64,000 nucleotides of DNA. Origin: Ustulina deusta. Taxonomy: Eukaryota > Ascomycota > Sordariomycetes > Xylariales > Xylariaceae. The translations under genes were made by a program, and so were the position numbers. The DNA lies in NCBI GenBank assembly GCA_023159155.1, contig JAJNNX010000061.1, positions 248,001 through 312,000 of the forward strand. Direction: 5' to 3'. Positions 1 through 11,509 of this stretch are shown in pieces. Position 1 is the stretch's first letter. Every line of letters starts with the position of its first letter. The notes beneath the pieces were generated by a model. The model was not told where the DNA came from and did not search any database. It saw only the letters and a program-made list of their open reading frames with translations.

Positions 1-16
1 CGGACCGGAGGGAGAT

Positions 17-1711
17 ATGAGCCGCTGTCAGAGCGTACCGACCCTTCAGGAAGCATTGGATAAGCGGACCTCGCTTGCCTCCAGCATTACTATAGTGAAC
101 CGGCCTAGTCGATGCGATGCTTCGGTTTCATCTTTACGACGCAGCAATAAGAGTTCGCCAACCAAACCACGCTCGTCCCGCTTTCGCTTTCCGGAAGATT
201 CACTGTTCAAAAACCAACGACCGATAAGTAGCTCGGGAGGCTGCGGCAAGAACAATGCACTACGAGAAGAATCATTGCATACTCGTAATACCGACACGGG
301 ATTGCTAGATTGGACTCCTACGCATATATCCTTGCTGTTTAATCCACTCGAATTCAAAGCGTCCTCGAGTAATAGCGTGGAGTCTACATTGCTCCCTTCT
401 CCAGATTTCGCGCCCTCGATATTATCACCAGACAGTGACAAGTCCTTAGATAATCCGGGCCAGCAAACCGTTTCACATCCTTCACTTTTATCACGGAGCT
501 CTGTGCATAGGTTGACCTTAAACCTAAGACAACAGTCCTTGTCATCTCGCGGAAAGTCATTAACAGAGTGCGTGTCAGCTTTTAACGCTGACGAGGCCAG
601 CCAGAAGCCGACAATCAATCGATCTATGTCCCTTAATGGCTTGACCCCGGTGCGCCCTAATACTGCCCATGCGGCGCCAACGGTTCTCTCCACATCTGGC
701 AACACTAGCAACTTCAAAGGGAGACGAAGTGTGCGAGAAAGCTGGGGCAATAGGCGAGGGGATCCCCACTTCCGCTGTTCTCTCAAGAGCACGAGTGAAG
801 ATGCACCATGCTCAAAGCTACGGAGGTCTGCCAGTACATCAACACTCTCCATTTCAACGTCACAAACCTCTAGATGCGTTGTTCTTAAAGAGCCTACGTT
901 CGATGACTTCTATGCTTTGAGTGACGACGATATTGCCGAAAGCCAACCTCTCACACCTAACGTGTATGTCCCGCCAACGCCTCCTCGCAAGGAAATTCGC
1001 AACTCCTACAGGAAGAGTCGTCTGTCACAAACTCTAACTTCACGACCTACTACGTTTAAACCCGTACGGGAAGAAGTCACTCCACCTAGCACACCAACTA
1101 ACTGCCACCTTCTTGCACTTACCTATTCGCCCACCAACCCCCGAGACACTCTCGGCGCGCTCCGGGCCGCGGAGCTCGCTAGGAAATACGACTTTGCTGT
1201 TTTATATGTGCTGAGTTTATGGCCTGTAGACGGTGACCGTCATCTAGATGTCTCGACCACTACCGTAGCAAGCAGCTATGAGGCCAGGAAAGTAACAAAT
1301 GTAAGCGGTCGCTTGTTGGCTGCGTACGGTCTAAATGAAGTCCCGTCACCTTTTGAGATCGTCACCGACACCCACCTCGCCGCATTGAACTGCGATTACT
1401 GGAATGAATATCGAAATCTTGATGCGCGCCCTGATGACATCTCACGTGGGTGGATCCGACCATTCTACAGCGAGTACACTCCTGTCTTCGCCTCGTCAGG
1501 GGCTACCAGTGGTCACCATCCTAAGAACCGAGGGATTGTCTTTGCAGCCTACTCAAAACAGACATTCAATCCCGTTATCCCCATGAGAACTTCTGCAAAG
1601 CAGGCATTACTTCTGAGGCAGCTATACTCCGACGCAAAAGCTCTTGTTGAAGCTTTAGTTGAACCGCGATCTAAATCAAGGAAAACCCCTATATCCCAGC
1701 GGGGCTTATGA
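17..1711 (+). CDS. Disordered fungal hypothetical protein, probably 5'-truncated
   Basis: I do not recognise the family. From the first ATG the frame gives 564 residues, but it is open back to the window edge, so this ATG may be internal and the true start may lie outside. Residues 1 to about 360 are Ser/Thr/Pro/Arg-rich and look disordered, with short motifs such as SVPTLQEAL and TPPRKE that resemble phosphosites or docking sites. From about residue 365 to 550 the composition becomes that of a folded alpha/beta domain (LLALTYSPTN, ELARKYDFAVLYVLSLWP, RGIVFAAYS). No catalytic motif is visible. A long open frame on the opposite strand is a shadow. The coding direction is supported by the sharp change in composition and the uninterrupted 1.7 kb frame. 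The function is unknown. Confidence 0.7.
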   Translation: MSRCQSVPTLQEALDKRTSLASSITIVNRPSRCDASVSSLRRSNKSSPTKPRSSRFRFPEDSLFKNQRPISSSGGCGKNNALREESLHTRNTDTGLLDWTPTHISLLFNPLEFKASSSNSVESTLLPSPDFAPSILSPDSDKSLDNPGQQTVSHPSLLSRSSVHRLTLNLRQQSLSSRGKSLTECVSAFNADEASQKPTINRSMSLNGLTPVRPNTAHAAPTVLSTSGNTSNFKGRRSVRESWGNRRGDPHFRCSLKSTSEDAPCSKLRRSASTSTLSISTSQTSRCVVLKEPTFDDFYALSDDDIAESQPLTPNVYVPPTPPRKEIRNSYRKSRLSQTLTSRPTTFKPVREEVTPPSTPTNCHLLALTYSPTNPRDTLGALRAAELARKYDFAVLYVLSLWPVDGDRHLDVSTTTVASSYEARKVTNVSGRLLAAYGLNEVPSPFEIVTDTHLAALNCDYWNEYRNLDARPDDISRGWIRPFYSEYTPVFASSGATSGHHPKNRGIVFAAYSKQTFNPVIPMRTSAKQALLLRQLYSDAKALVEALVEPRSKSRKTPISQRGL

Positions 1712-2201
1712 AACTCGATCTCGAGGATCCAGATATAACGCTATATTTTTAGCCTAGTCAAACCACATGACCGTCTCGTCGCCCAGAACATTTCATTGCG
1801 ATTTGTTCTAAGCCCAACTATACATACAATACACGCGAACGTTGCGCCATGAGTGGAACATATCCAGTGACAGTGTCTAGGAGCGAGGGATCTGCATTAA
1901 AAACCCTGTCTTTGCTCTTATCCCCTGCATATGAGAGCTGTACAACGATGGCAACAAGCCCAGCTAGATGACTAATATACGAGAAGATGACACGATATAA
2001 TGAATCAATGAAAACATGATCATGGTCAAGTTTGCAGGTGTTATCACGAAAGAAACGCCATGGCTATGAATAATCAAAGTAGATAGCATTGCTCGCTCTT
2101 TAGGAAGCGCATACTAAGAAGAACATCAATACACGGTGTCCACCGATCGGATTATAATATCAGTGCTACTAGTATTTCATCCATCGTGCTCTCGTGAGTA
2201 G
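1712..2201. other. Intergenic, between convergent genes
   Basis: About 490 nt between two stop codons. It should hold both 3' UTRs. I see no reading frame or repeat of note. Confidence 0.5.
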
Positions 2202-3106
2202 TTAAGACATTGATCCTAGAGTGTCTTTCCTCTCGGTCACTGTTTCTGTAATGGTGACGGTTACAACAGCAGTGCTGACGGTAGAACATTTGGTAATTGA
2301 AAGAGAAATTGCATGCGCTTTGAAACCACTATTACCCTGCCCCTCTTCGCTTGTCTCCTCGGCCTCGTCGGCGATTGCCAGGGAACTAAGGCGACCAGTC
2401 GTAGCCGGGTAATTCGGGGGGTGGAGAGAGCCGACGTCATTCCAGTACTCGGTAGCGGTAGTCGTCAGCTCCGTAAGCGTGATATACGTGTTCAGCTTGG
2501 CCGTCAGGAGGCCCGTCTTGGGAAGCCAACTAGGCACGGGGAGATGCGTTCCCCAGTTCTCGTTCCTCGTCACGGAAGTGCAGTAGAACTTGTCCGTGCG
2601 CAAGGGGTGGTGGCGGTGACGATAATGGAAATGGTGGTGGTGGCGTTGGATCTCGGCCTCCCCGTCCTCCCCCGATACCTCGGCGTCGTCGTCGTCGTCG
2701 GCATCTGCATAATCTACCGGAGAGACGGTGCTTGTGACTGCGCCTGCGTATCGGGGGGCGACGCGGGCATAGGGAGGCGTGGCTGTGAGCGGGGTGGTTT
2801 TGGGCGGAGGTGGGATGATGATCGTCGTCAGGAAGCCTCTGTCGTAGCTTATTGTGAGATGCTTCCTGGAGCATGCTATGAGCTGGCGCGTTAGTTAGGT
2901 ATATAAATAGATAGATAGAATCGATAGACTCGGTAGATATGAACAAGGGATATGTGGTAAAGGGGGCTGGCTGGTAAGCCAGCAATGGAGAATGGAACGT
3001 GGCTAACGAACTCACCGATGCCGCTTTCTATTTCGGGCGGTTGTTCGTAATCTTGGGCCATCACAACGGCGGCCCCGAGGACCACGAGCAGCACGGACGT
3101 TTTCAT
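2202..3106 (-). CDS. Small secreted protein with Asp-rich and His-rich tracts
   Basis: Two exons on the minus strand, 3106-3016 and 2875-2202, join in phase 1 to give 254 residues. The 140-nt intron has a GTGAGT donor, a CTAACTAAC branch site and a CATAG acceptor. The N-terminus (MKTSVLLVVLGAAVVMA) is a good signal peptide with cleavage near residue 17. The mature protein begins acidic, then has a Pro/Thr-rich stretch (about 47-65), a run of five Asp at 90-94 followed by a Glu/Asp-rich segment, and a His-rich segment (109-120) containing HHHH. The C-terminus is a Thr/Val-rich beta-like repeat (TVTVTITETVTE). There are few cysteines, so it is not a typical Cys-rich effector. No family is recognised. 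Metal binding by the Asp/His segment is only an inference. Both splice junctions fit, so the model is fairly firm. Confidence 0.7.
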
Positions 3107-3920
3107 GGCTAGTTCTCAGATTGTTCGGGATAGAGCTGCTGTAAATATGGCGAATAGGGGTCGTCACGTTGGGAGACTGGCTGACTACGCGAGGCCTGCG
3201 TCTTCGGCGCGATGCTCGAAGCTGTTGTTATGAGGTGAACAGAAATGGTAAAAAAAAGACGGACTTCTCCCCCCAAAAAGCCGGAGGTGAGATGTTTGGA
3301 ACCCATCACTTCTACGATCTTGCCAAACAATTCTCGTAGTCGTAAGCTCGGGTATGGGCTTACGTAGAGCCGCCAATATAGAACGTTGGCGAAGTTAATA
3401 GACTGAACAACGCGAGTCTATTTTATTTGCTGCTCCTTTATTTTGCCTTTTAGGGGTACGATGATATGGGATAGATAGAAGTTAAAGTCCGGACTTAGGA
3501 ATGAGACATAGTCATGATATGACTTTGGCCGTAAAATATACTAAATTCGAGTAGTGTGCGGTACAGCATTTGATGGAGCTGCACAGGTTTAGCGGTTAAT
3601 GTTGCCCGCATCACCTCCATCGTTTCGCTATCAACAAGTAGACAAATGTAGTTCCATAGACATATACCCAAGCGAGCATGTTGCTTGTGCCCACGACGTG
3701 TATTCATATAACACAAACATAGCATCATTCAAACTCTGGAGCCCTCCTGTTTCATTACTCCTAATCATGATCTATGTAATGTATGTTTCTTAGTTTATGT
3801 TCTTTTTGACCACCTTTAGCTATACTTCCTCACCAAAGGGATCTATTTCACCGTGACCGTTTTATGTGCTTCTGGGAAAACCTGGCAGTCTTGGCTTCCC
3901 GTTTCCAATATATCGCCAAC
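3107..3920. other. Intergenic, between 5' end of the secreted-protein gene and 3' end of GDB1
   Basis: About 810 nt. It contains the upstream region of the secreted-protein gene, including a poly-A/T run near 3250, and the 3' flank of GDB1. No gene is seen. Confidence 0.5.
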
Positions 3921-6900
3921 CTACGCCATTCCGTACTCAGCGGCATCCATATATAAATCAATAAGGCACCCAGAACTCCATGCCTGTGTGGGACTTGAAT
4001 CGGCACAATGCTGACCATCCTTCTGTGTCAACTCGGTCAACCCAGCCCACGCGCTGCTCTGTATCATCTCCTTGCAGCCACTTAGGCGTCTTGTAACCTG
4101 TTGGAATGCTTCCACCCGCCCTTCCTTGGTAGTGCGTCTTGCAAGATCGAATTTGAGAAGAGCACGTAGGAAGAAGCCAGTAGGCCAGAGCCATTCCGGT
4201 CCCTGATGGTAATTCCGGCCCTTTGATGTGGTGAAATCGGTAGAGTCTTCGCTGTTGATGTAATATGGACGGTAATTGAGATCCACGGGGTCAAGTGTTG
4301 CCATGCCTGTAGGTCCGCGCAAGACTTGGTCAGCAAGGACAAGCGCATCTATTGCGTGATCCGGGTCGAAGAGGTCAGGCGCTACAGTCATGGCGATTGC
4401 GAAGTTCGGACGTAACTGATAATCCTCATACTCTTTACCTGAGCGGAAGAGATCTTTATAGATACCGCGTCTGTTCACGACGCTGGAGTTTATGGCATAT
4501 TTGCTGTCATCTGATGGGCTCTTAGGTACGTAGTAGCTGTACTCAAAGCTCGATTTTAGCAAGTCGGCCCAGGCAGAAAAGGTTATCTCAGTACCATCGG
4601 GCTTCCTAACACCTTTGTGCGGGTATTTCCCCTCAGAACTCAATCTGGCAAGCCACATTAGAGTACTGTAGAGAAGGCCGGTGATTTCAATGGCCGCGCC
4701 GTCACGAGGAGTACCTGGAACACCCTTCGAACTGGCACGTTCACTTTCACCCATTTTATCCATCCAAGTACCACAGTTGAATTGATTGCCTCCAAATATT
4801 ATTCCGTTGGACCAATCCACATTAATCTCAATATTAAAGCCCTCGTCTCGCATTTGCATGTCGATATCAGGGCCAGCGTTGGCTTCGCGGAATTTCATAC
4901 CTGATGCATGTCGTTGCATAGCTTCTTGAATAATGTCTTGGATCAAGCTCTTCGTAGAGTAGGCTCTTGGGTCATCGGAGTCAAACCAGGTGTCGTCGTA
5001 GGGTAGGAACCTCCGTTTAACTTCCCTCGTTAATAGACTCGTCCCGTCTGGCGCGTGTCGAGTATAATCCTGTATACATTGCAAGAAGAACCAGATAGAG
5101 TCGCGGCTATTATACCGTGGGAGATTCCCACTACTGAGGAGATTAGGAATCATGCCGTGCTTAAGGACACTAGCAAACGCGAAAATGTGTTCAGCAGCTT
5201 CATCATAACGACCAGTTGCGATGTAAAGACCGCGGAGAGAGATGAAGACGTCGCGTCCCCAGCAGCGAGCCCACTCAACAGCAAAATGGGGGAGTCCGGC
5301 GGCTAGCGAGGGGACAAGCTTCTTCGGCCATAGTGATGCTGACTTGACGATTCCTGTCTGTTGTATGCTGACCATGCCAAGGCTCTGGAGAAACCACTGG
5401 CCGTTTTGTACGTGATCGCTCATCAGCTCAAGACCCCTTGCCCAAGCGGCTGTATAGGCCGTCCTAATTATCAGTGCAAAATACCGCGGCACAAGAAAGC
5501 TTGGAATGCCTCTTATAGCGTTAAACCGTTCCTTGAGCCACTCAGCTGGCTTTGCAAGGCCAGCAAACTCCGGCTGTTGGCAAATTCTTTCTAAGCGCCC
5601 AATTGTGTAGTCCATAGCCCATGGACCATCTCGGAGGTTCTGACATAATGGATGTGCTAGGTTGTTGTCTTTTATGATATCCTTCAGAAGACTCCACCAG
5701 CCCTGAAGACCGGCGTATACGATCTTTCCGTAACTGGGAATATCGTACACACCATCCTTGCCTTCGCTACCGTCCCGTTCCTCTGCATCACATCGATACA
5801 AGAGGAAATTCAGATCCACTAAATCCAGTTCTGACATTGCCGCCTTCGATCCTGATGTGACATAATTGTCAAGGCCAGCGGAGTGTTCTGCGGCTGGGAT
5901 CCATGTTTCGAATAATGCAATACTTCCAGGTGGAAACTTCTCGCGAACAGTGATGACAGTGGTATCACCTTTAACTTCCAAACGAATGCCCGGGACATCA
6001 ACCACACGGCTTGGGAGGCCCCTAAGGTACATCTTATCGCCCTCAACGTCTTGTCTGGCTTCGTCGCTTGCATCAACTTCAAGCATCCAGCTTCCTAAAT
6101 GACGTGCCTTTGTACCACTCAAGTTGACGGAGCTAAATGCGCCATTACCATTTCCATAGCCAGGGTAGGCGGTATGGGCAATCAAGAAATATCCTTTTCT
6201 CGACTCGGGGTGTACTCTGTGGACTGTGATATACTGGTCTTCATGATGAATGTGTGTTTCATCATAACCATCTTTACCCATCAACGTATGGATCTGATTC
6301 AGTAGTTTCCGGACACCGCCAATGCCGCCTTTCCCACCGCCGATTACGATTTCTTTCTTTGAAGATGACTCGGATGTATAAAGCCTGGTCTCGCTGACCA
6401 AATCAATGAGTTTGGGATATATCTCATCATAACCCATGACGCTTCCAGCAGCGCTGGCGCACATACACACTAATGCCGCATTTGGTAGTGTGTCTCGAGC
6501 ATCCCTCTTCTGGGCGGGCACTTCGTTATCATGCGTGCAGTCCATGAAGAGCGCTTGTACTGGGGCGGGCTTGATCCTGTGTACTCTCTCGCGTGTAATA
6601 ACTCCATTGCTCGCAGGGCCAGGACTACCGGGGACACTACCGGGGTTACTTCCAGGAGTTCCCTTCGGCGCCTCATCAAGCTCGAAACTACCGATTGGAC
6701 GACCGCCATGGCGGTGCACCAGCCTACTCATTTCGGCCGTACTCCACGCTTGCATAGCTTCCCTAATCAAGGAGCTAAGACCGAGCCTCTTTACAAACAC
6801 GTAATCCATCTCTTCGGATCCTGTAAAGAGCTCTGCCACCACATACAAGTTGGGCCGAACACGACGAGCTTCATCTAAGATATGCTCAGCGACGTGCAAA

Positions 6901-8642
6901 GGAGTTGAGTGACAGTTGTCGATCCTGAACCCAGCAAAATACTTCGCCAGCATTCGAGCATATTTAGTCATATAGTCCCAGAGCCATGGGCTATCCTCAG
7001 GGTTATCTCCGTACCGAAGCTTGACACAGTCTCCCCATACAATCACTTCTCTACGCAGATAGACCCGTGATTGTGGTCCGGCATTGTCGACCAATGCATT
7101 TCCGGCCCATACCCAGCCATTGTTTACAAGAACCAGATCTTCAGTTTTAAGCTTGTCTGAGGCTTCCGATTTGTTGAGGCGGGTGAAATATGATTCGATT
7201 AGAGGGTTTTCTTGGTCGATAACTCCCAGTTTGGGGCCGTGTTCGTCTAGGCGGACGTACTTGATCCGGTTGAAGAGCTGCTGGAGAATATCTGCTATCT
7301 CCTTGTCGTATTCATCGTAAAACCGAACATTGATGGCATCGAGAACCTGTACAGCCTTGGTGCGAATGGTAGATTCATCGGCTTCGCCTCGGTATCTTCC
7401 AAAAATAGCCGTTATCAAGGAAGCTAATACGTTTGGATCGATGCGGCGACGAAACCGCTCACCAAGCCTGTCGTTTCCCAGTAGTCCATTCTCAAACACG
7501 TACTGGACTTGATCCTTAAGACTGACATCTTTTAGATGATCAATGTCTCCTTTAGCTCCGTTTATAACATTGAGATTGCCCCTGGCCCAGGACTCAACAG
7601 CTGCATCAGCATCCCTGTCCACGTCTAATGCGTAATATTCCCAGAGACGAATTTCCGCAATAACATGCTTCTTGATGCCATCCATGATTTTGACGAGTTC
7701 ATCCACGGATTTCAACTCGTTGGGATATCCTAGCTCTACAAGCTGAAACCCGAACTTCAATAGCTGAGTGTCAAGGAGGTAGGCGGACTCCAGCCATGGG
7801 GCGGTAGTCAAGTTATAACCAGCTTCTGGATGCTCTAGTAGCCACTTGCTGTTGTGAGCGGTATGGTTGAGGACTATATCAGTCAGACTGAGCAGAGAGT
7901 GGTTTTGCTCCAAGCTGTTAACCATCTGTTGCACGTCTTCTTCTCCATGAGGAAAACACTCTGGGTCCCAGCCTAATTGATCGTACAAGCTATAAGGAGA
8001 ATTTGAAGCACCCCGTATCTGGAGCGGTGTGAAGTGTATCATGTTGTATCCACGGCCGCTGATACCCTGCAAATGCTTTTCCCAGCTGGATGGGTATTTG
8101 CCCATGAATTTGCTGATAACGGAGAAAACAGACAATGCGGGCAGAGGCAGAGGCCGGCCGTCAAGCGATAAGCGGGGGGCAACATCGATGTAGTAAAGAG
8201 GTGTTTGTTTTGTCGGCGGCAGAGGGCTATTAGAGTCGAGCGCGCTTGAGAGCGCCGGGAGCTCGGCATAGGTAGTATAGAATGCAAAGGCGCCGGCTTC
8301 GTATATGGGAATAGAAATCTCAATATTTCGATTGAAGTCTGGGACGAGTCTAGACTTGTGGTTTAGCATATTGAAGCGTAAATAAGAGACCTGACACTAC
8401 AGAAGCACATACTTGTACTCGGCGAATTGATTCCGGTGAAACTCTGATCCTTTCTCTGGGATGTTGACCCAGAGACTGCCGTTTCGACATATGGAAGAGG
8501 TGCCTTCAATGGTGAATCTTATCGTGATGGGATCGGCGGACTCAGGGGCTAGGTATATGTATTCGCCCTGGACATCGGGCGCGCCATTATCCTTGAGAGG
8601 TAGAAGATAGACTTCGTTCGAGGTTACCGTGGAAGGAGCCAT
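3921..8642 (-). CDS. GDB1: Glycogen debranching enzyme (4-alpha-glucanotransferase / amylo-1,6-glucosidase)
   Basis: A bifunctional cytosolic enzyme that removes branches during glycogen breakdown: it moves a maltosyl-maltotriosyl block and then hydrolyses the alpha-1,6 glucose stub. Exon 1 is 8642-8413 and exon 2 is 8349-3921. The intron 8412-8350 has a GTATGT donor and a TCTAG acceptor and yields FAEYK-LVPDF across the join. The product is 1552 residues, close to the usual ~1530. The N-terminal GH13-type transferase domain carries FRIDNCHSTP with the expected nucleophile Asp554 and VAELFTGS with the acid/base Glu583; their spacing of 29 residues is the family spacing. The C-terminal GH133 glucosidase domain has the conserved EWARCWGRDVF segment near residue 1105 and runs to the end. 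There are no internal stops. The first ATG of exon 1 gives the expected short N-terminal domain. The identification is very secure. Confidence 0.97.
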
Positions 8643-9790
8643 AGTTTATCGGCGTCCTCACACGTCAAGGAGAGAAGACACGAGATGGGCACTGGTGAGA
8701 GCTAGGCGGGCATTGGAGTCGGAGACGGACGGGATCTCACGAGATGAACAGCTGAGGAGCCTATCACGGCACCGCAAGGAAGCAAGACAATTAACTGGGT
8801 AAAAGGAAGGAGAATGTTTCTCAGCCTATGGCACAAGAGGGAGAGGCAGGTAATTATACGAAGAGAGATTGTCTAGGTAGGTAGGTACGAAGTACCCAGA
8901 TCGGGAACCTGACAAACCGACGATATATTTGGACTCCCGCTAGTTGTCTGCCGCCTTGGAAATGCCCTTGGCCATGATGTGAGTAGCTTTGCAGGCTTGG
9001 ACTCAGTAGCGCGGCTAGTCGTCGCGCGTGGGCGGGAAGATAAAGCAGAGACGGTATAATGGCATCTAGTAGATAGATGTGGAGAGCACTAGGTGGCGTG
9101 TTGCATTGGCACAGGTTCCTGTCATCTGCAGAAAGCAGAAAGCAGAAAGCAATGATGCCGCGGCGTTGATAGGCGAGAAGTAGTGCAACTTCCGCGGCCT
9201 CGAGCGTCATCACGCACCATGCGACGATGACCCCTCGGAGACAAGCCATTTGACCAATCATATTGCGCTATCTGTCGGCAGCAAGCAAGCGTTCTTTTCA
9301 CAAGCTGCCTCTCATACCTGTTAGGCGCGGGGCATCCCCTTGCAGATGCAAGGTCATGACGTCATTCAGAAATATTTCCAACAGAAGCACCTCCCTAGTA
9401 GAGTAGTAGTCTAAACAACTTGTTCTAATACGGCGCCCGTTCCTGAAAATCGTTATTTGGCTGCAACAGGTATGCGAGTGATGTCGTTAGGTGTATATTC
9501 GCAACTTCGTTATAAAAGGCCGATAAATATGGTTTTTACCCCATGTTTTCATATACCATCTTGAAAGAATCATCGCTTTTTCATTTTATTAGGTACAAGT
9601 GGATCTCTCTATCCTTGCTGGGTGAGAAACGCCAACGCTGACAATCGGCGATGCTGTGCATTGCGATGACCTTAGCCCCGCTGTACTGTGCCTAGTGTGT
9701 GCTGGGTACTGCAACGTTGGGATTTTGCTGTTTGGCTGAGTACCTGCTTGTAATTCTCCACCTCTGAATGCTCGTCATACCGGTACTAGG
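8643..9790. other. Upstream region of GDB1 and gene-free DNA
   Basis: About 1.15 kb with the GDB1 promoter/5' UTR side. There is a short tandem AGAAAGC triplet repeat near 9129-9150. An open minus-strand frame of 135 codons (8854-9261) has no ATG-supported or recognisable protein. No gene is called. Confidence 0.5.
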
Positions 9791-11311
9791 CATTTGGTTA
9801 AGGATCCGCGCGCACCAATGATGATACAATTTGGGTATATTTCTACCACTGTTCGGCCGCTTTTGGCAACTGTCCGCGCGTGGTTTCCCACTGCGAGCCT
9901 ACTTATAGAAGCTTTCGATTTGGGGTCCCGTCCAGGAATGTTGTTTTCGGCTTATGCTTGCTGCGAGAAAGTCGACAGTAATGGAGCAATCCAGCCATGC
10001 GTGGGGTCGGATCTCCTCAAGGAGTTCATGGGTATAGGAAGTTCTCTGGCAACGAGGTCACCGACATCCGGTCTCCAAATTTTACCAACGTTCCAAGCCA
10101 TATCTTGGAGAAGAAGAGAGGGCGTCCAGCCTCGTTCTCGTACTGTAGCTGAGTACATAGGACTGACCAGGGCATCCAGAAATACGGTACTTCTTGATCA
10201 AAGATCACAGGAATCGCTTCCTCTGGGGGGTAAAGTAACTAGTCTGTGTGGGTCACATTACGTGAAGATATCACCTGTCAATACATCTCTCACTTTTCTC
10301 CATCAGAATATGACACAACACAACATATGTGACCTAAATAAATAGCTGGGGCTAAATAAATAGTTGAATAAGCAGTTAAATAAACAGTCTAATAAATAGC
10401 TGTATAAACAGCTTATCATAGACATAGAAATTAGGCCTATCTACCTAGGTACCTAGCCTGGTTCAAAGGATTCGGAGGCATGTTGAGAAGACAAGTTTGT
10501 AAGTTCTAAGGGTTAGCGAACCAGGCGAGAGAGGAAAAGTCGTCTCAAAAAAGGTATTGATGATGAATCTTTGCAAATCTCGGTAAAGTTCAAGCCTCGG
10601 CAAATTTGAATCACTCGGCAGCTAGGTATGTTTTCACCTCCGAGGCAGAGCACAGAGCAAGTCTTAGTAGCAAGCACCGAATGTATCCTCGGCTAAAAAG
10701 CACAGACGATGGAAGTTGGAGGAATAGGACGGTTGAGATTGCCACAGTCGTGTTCAAAGACAAAGGACTGGCGGATCGACTTGAGAAGAAATCGCAATCC
10801 TCGAGATGTACAACCAGTTATCCAAGTGAGAGAGATCCAACATTTCTAAGGGTTGCTGTGTTTCCTTGCTGTTAGCTACCTGGCAATGATAGGTATACAA
10901 GTGTTCGCCAGTGGGCACCAGGGACCTTCGTCGCTCCGACTATCTTCGCGAAGAATTCTCTCCTCTTCACCTCGCTTTCCTACCCCGGTGGTCACGATTT
11001 GTGACGGTCGGCGAGGCCGTAGCGGTCGGTCATACGAGATGGCCCCCTAGCGAATAGCTCGTGCCGCCGCGGACCGGTGAAAGCTAGCCTCCCTCTAAAG
11101 CAATATATACTTGGCACAGTGTGGGCAGCTTCTAGATCGAGTTCGCGGGTACTGGCTAACACCGATAGCCGACGTACTTCCCAACATGTAGGCCCAAAAC
11201 AAGTTGTGCTGAACCTACCCCGTAGCCTAATACTAAGTAAGCAATTCGAAGAGCCAGTACCTCTGGTTTACTCGTACAAATAAAGAGGTATTTTGCAGGA
11301 GAGTGGCTAAG
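9791..11311. other. Gene-free relic DNA flanking the retrotransposon
   Basis: About 1.5 kb at ordinary base composition next to the AT-rich element. Several 60-180 codon frames occur on both strands but lack ATG starts or recognisable motifs, and no frame is supported over another. It may be decayed coding or transposon sequence. I could not identify a source. Confidence 0.4.
10333..10412. repeat. Degenerate short tandem repeat (TAAATAAATAGCT-like)
   Basis: Five or so imperfect units related to TAAATAAATAGCTG, TAAATAAATAGTTGA, TAAATAAACAGTCTAA, TAAATAGCTG and TATAAACAGCT follow one another. The array sits about 0.9 kb outside the LTR element. Such AT-rich arrays can be 3' tails of LINE-type elements, but no LINE coding sequence was recognised here. 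Confidence 0.6.
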
Positions 11312-11509
11312 TGTGATGGTATGAATGGATCAATCTAAGTATATAAGAGTTATAGAACGGATAGAGGATCCATACTGTGGCTACTATGTATATACTGCTA
11401 CTTATAGTAGATATATAGGTTATGTAATAATCTGCCCCTAAAAAAAAAAAAAATGCTACGTTCTTGTAGCTATAGCAATATACCCGTACTAATTATCCTA
11501 AATAATCTA
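11312..11509 (-). repeat. Left LTR (3' LTR of the minus-oriented element)
   Basis: Matches the right copy along its length. The longest identical run is 36 nt (11373-11408 against 18188-18223). Differences are nearly all transitions and occur in both copies, as expected if each was mutated independently by RIP. The plus-strand start is TGTGATGG. The inner end near 11509 is approximate, set by the last shared TTATCCTAAATA. Confidence 0.75.

Noticed and set aside
46..852. 268-codon minus-strand frame opposite the first gene
   Set aside because: Shadow of a Ser/Arg-rich plus-strand gene; no recognisable motif and no independent support.
2313..2894. 193-codon plus-strand frame rich in Val and Arg
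   Set aside because: It is the antisense of exon 2 of the secreted-protein gene, whose splice junction and signal peptide fit.
9794..10345. 183-codon plus-strand frame left of the transposon
   Set aside because: Begins at TTG, has no motif, and two minus frames of equal quality overlap it.
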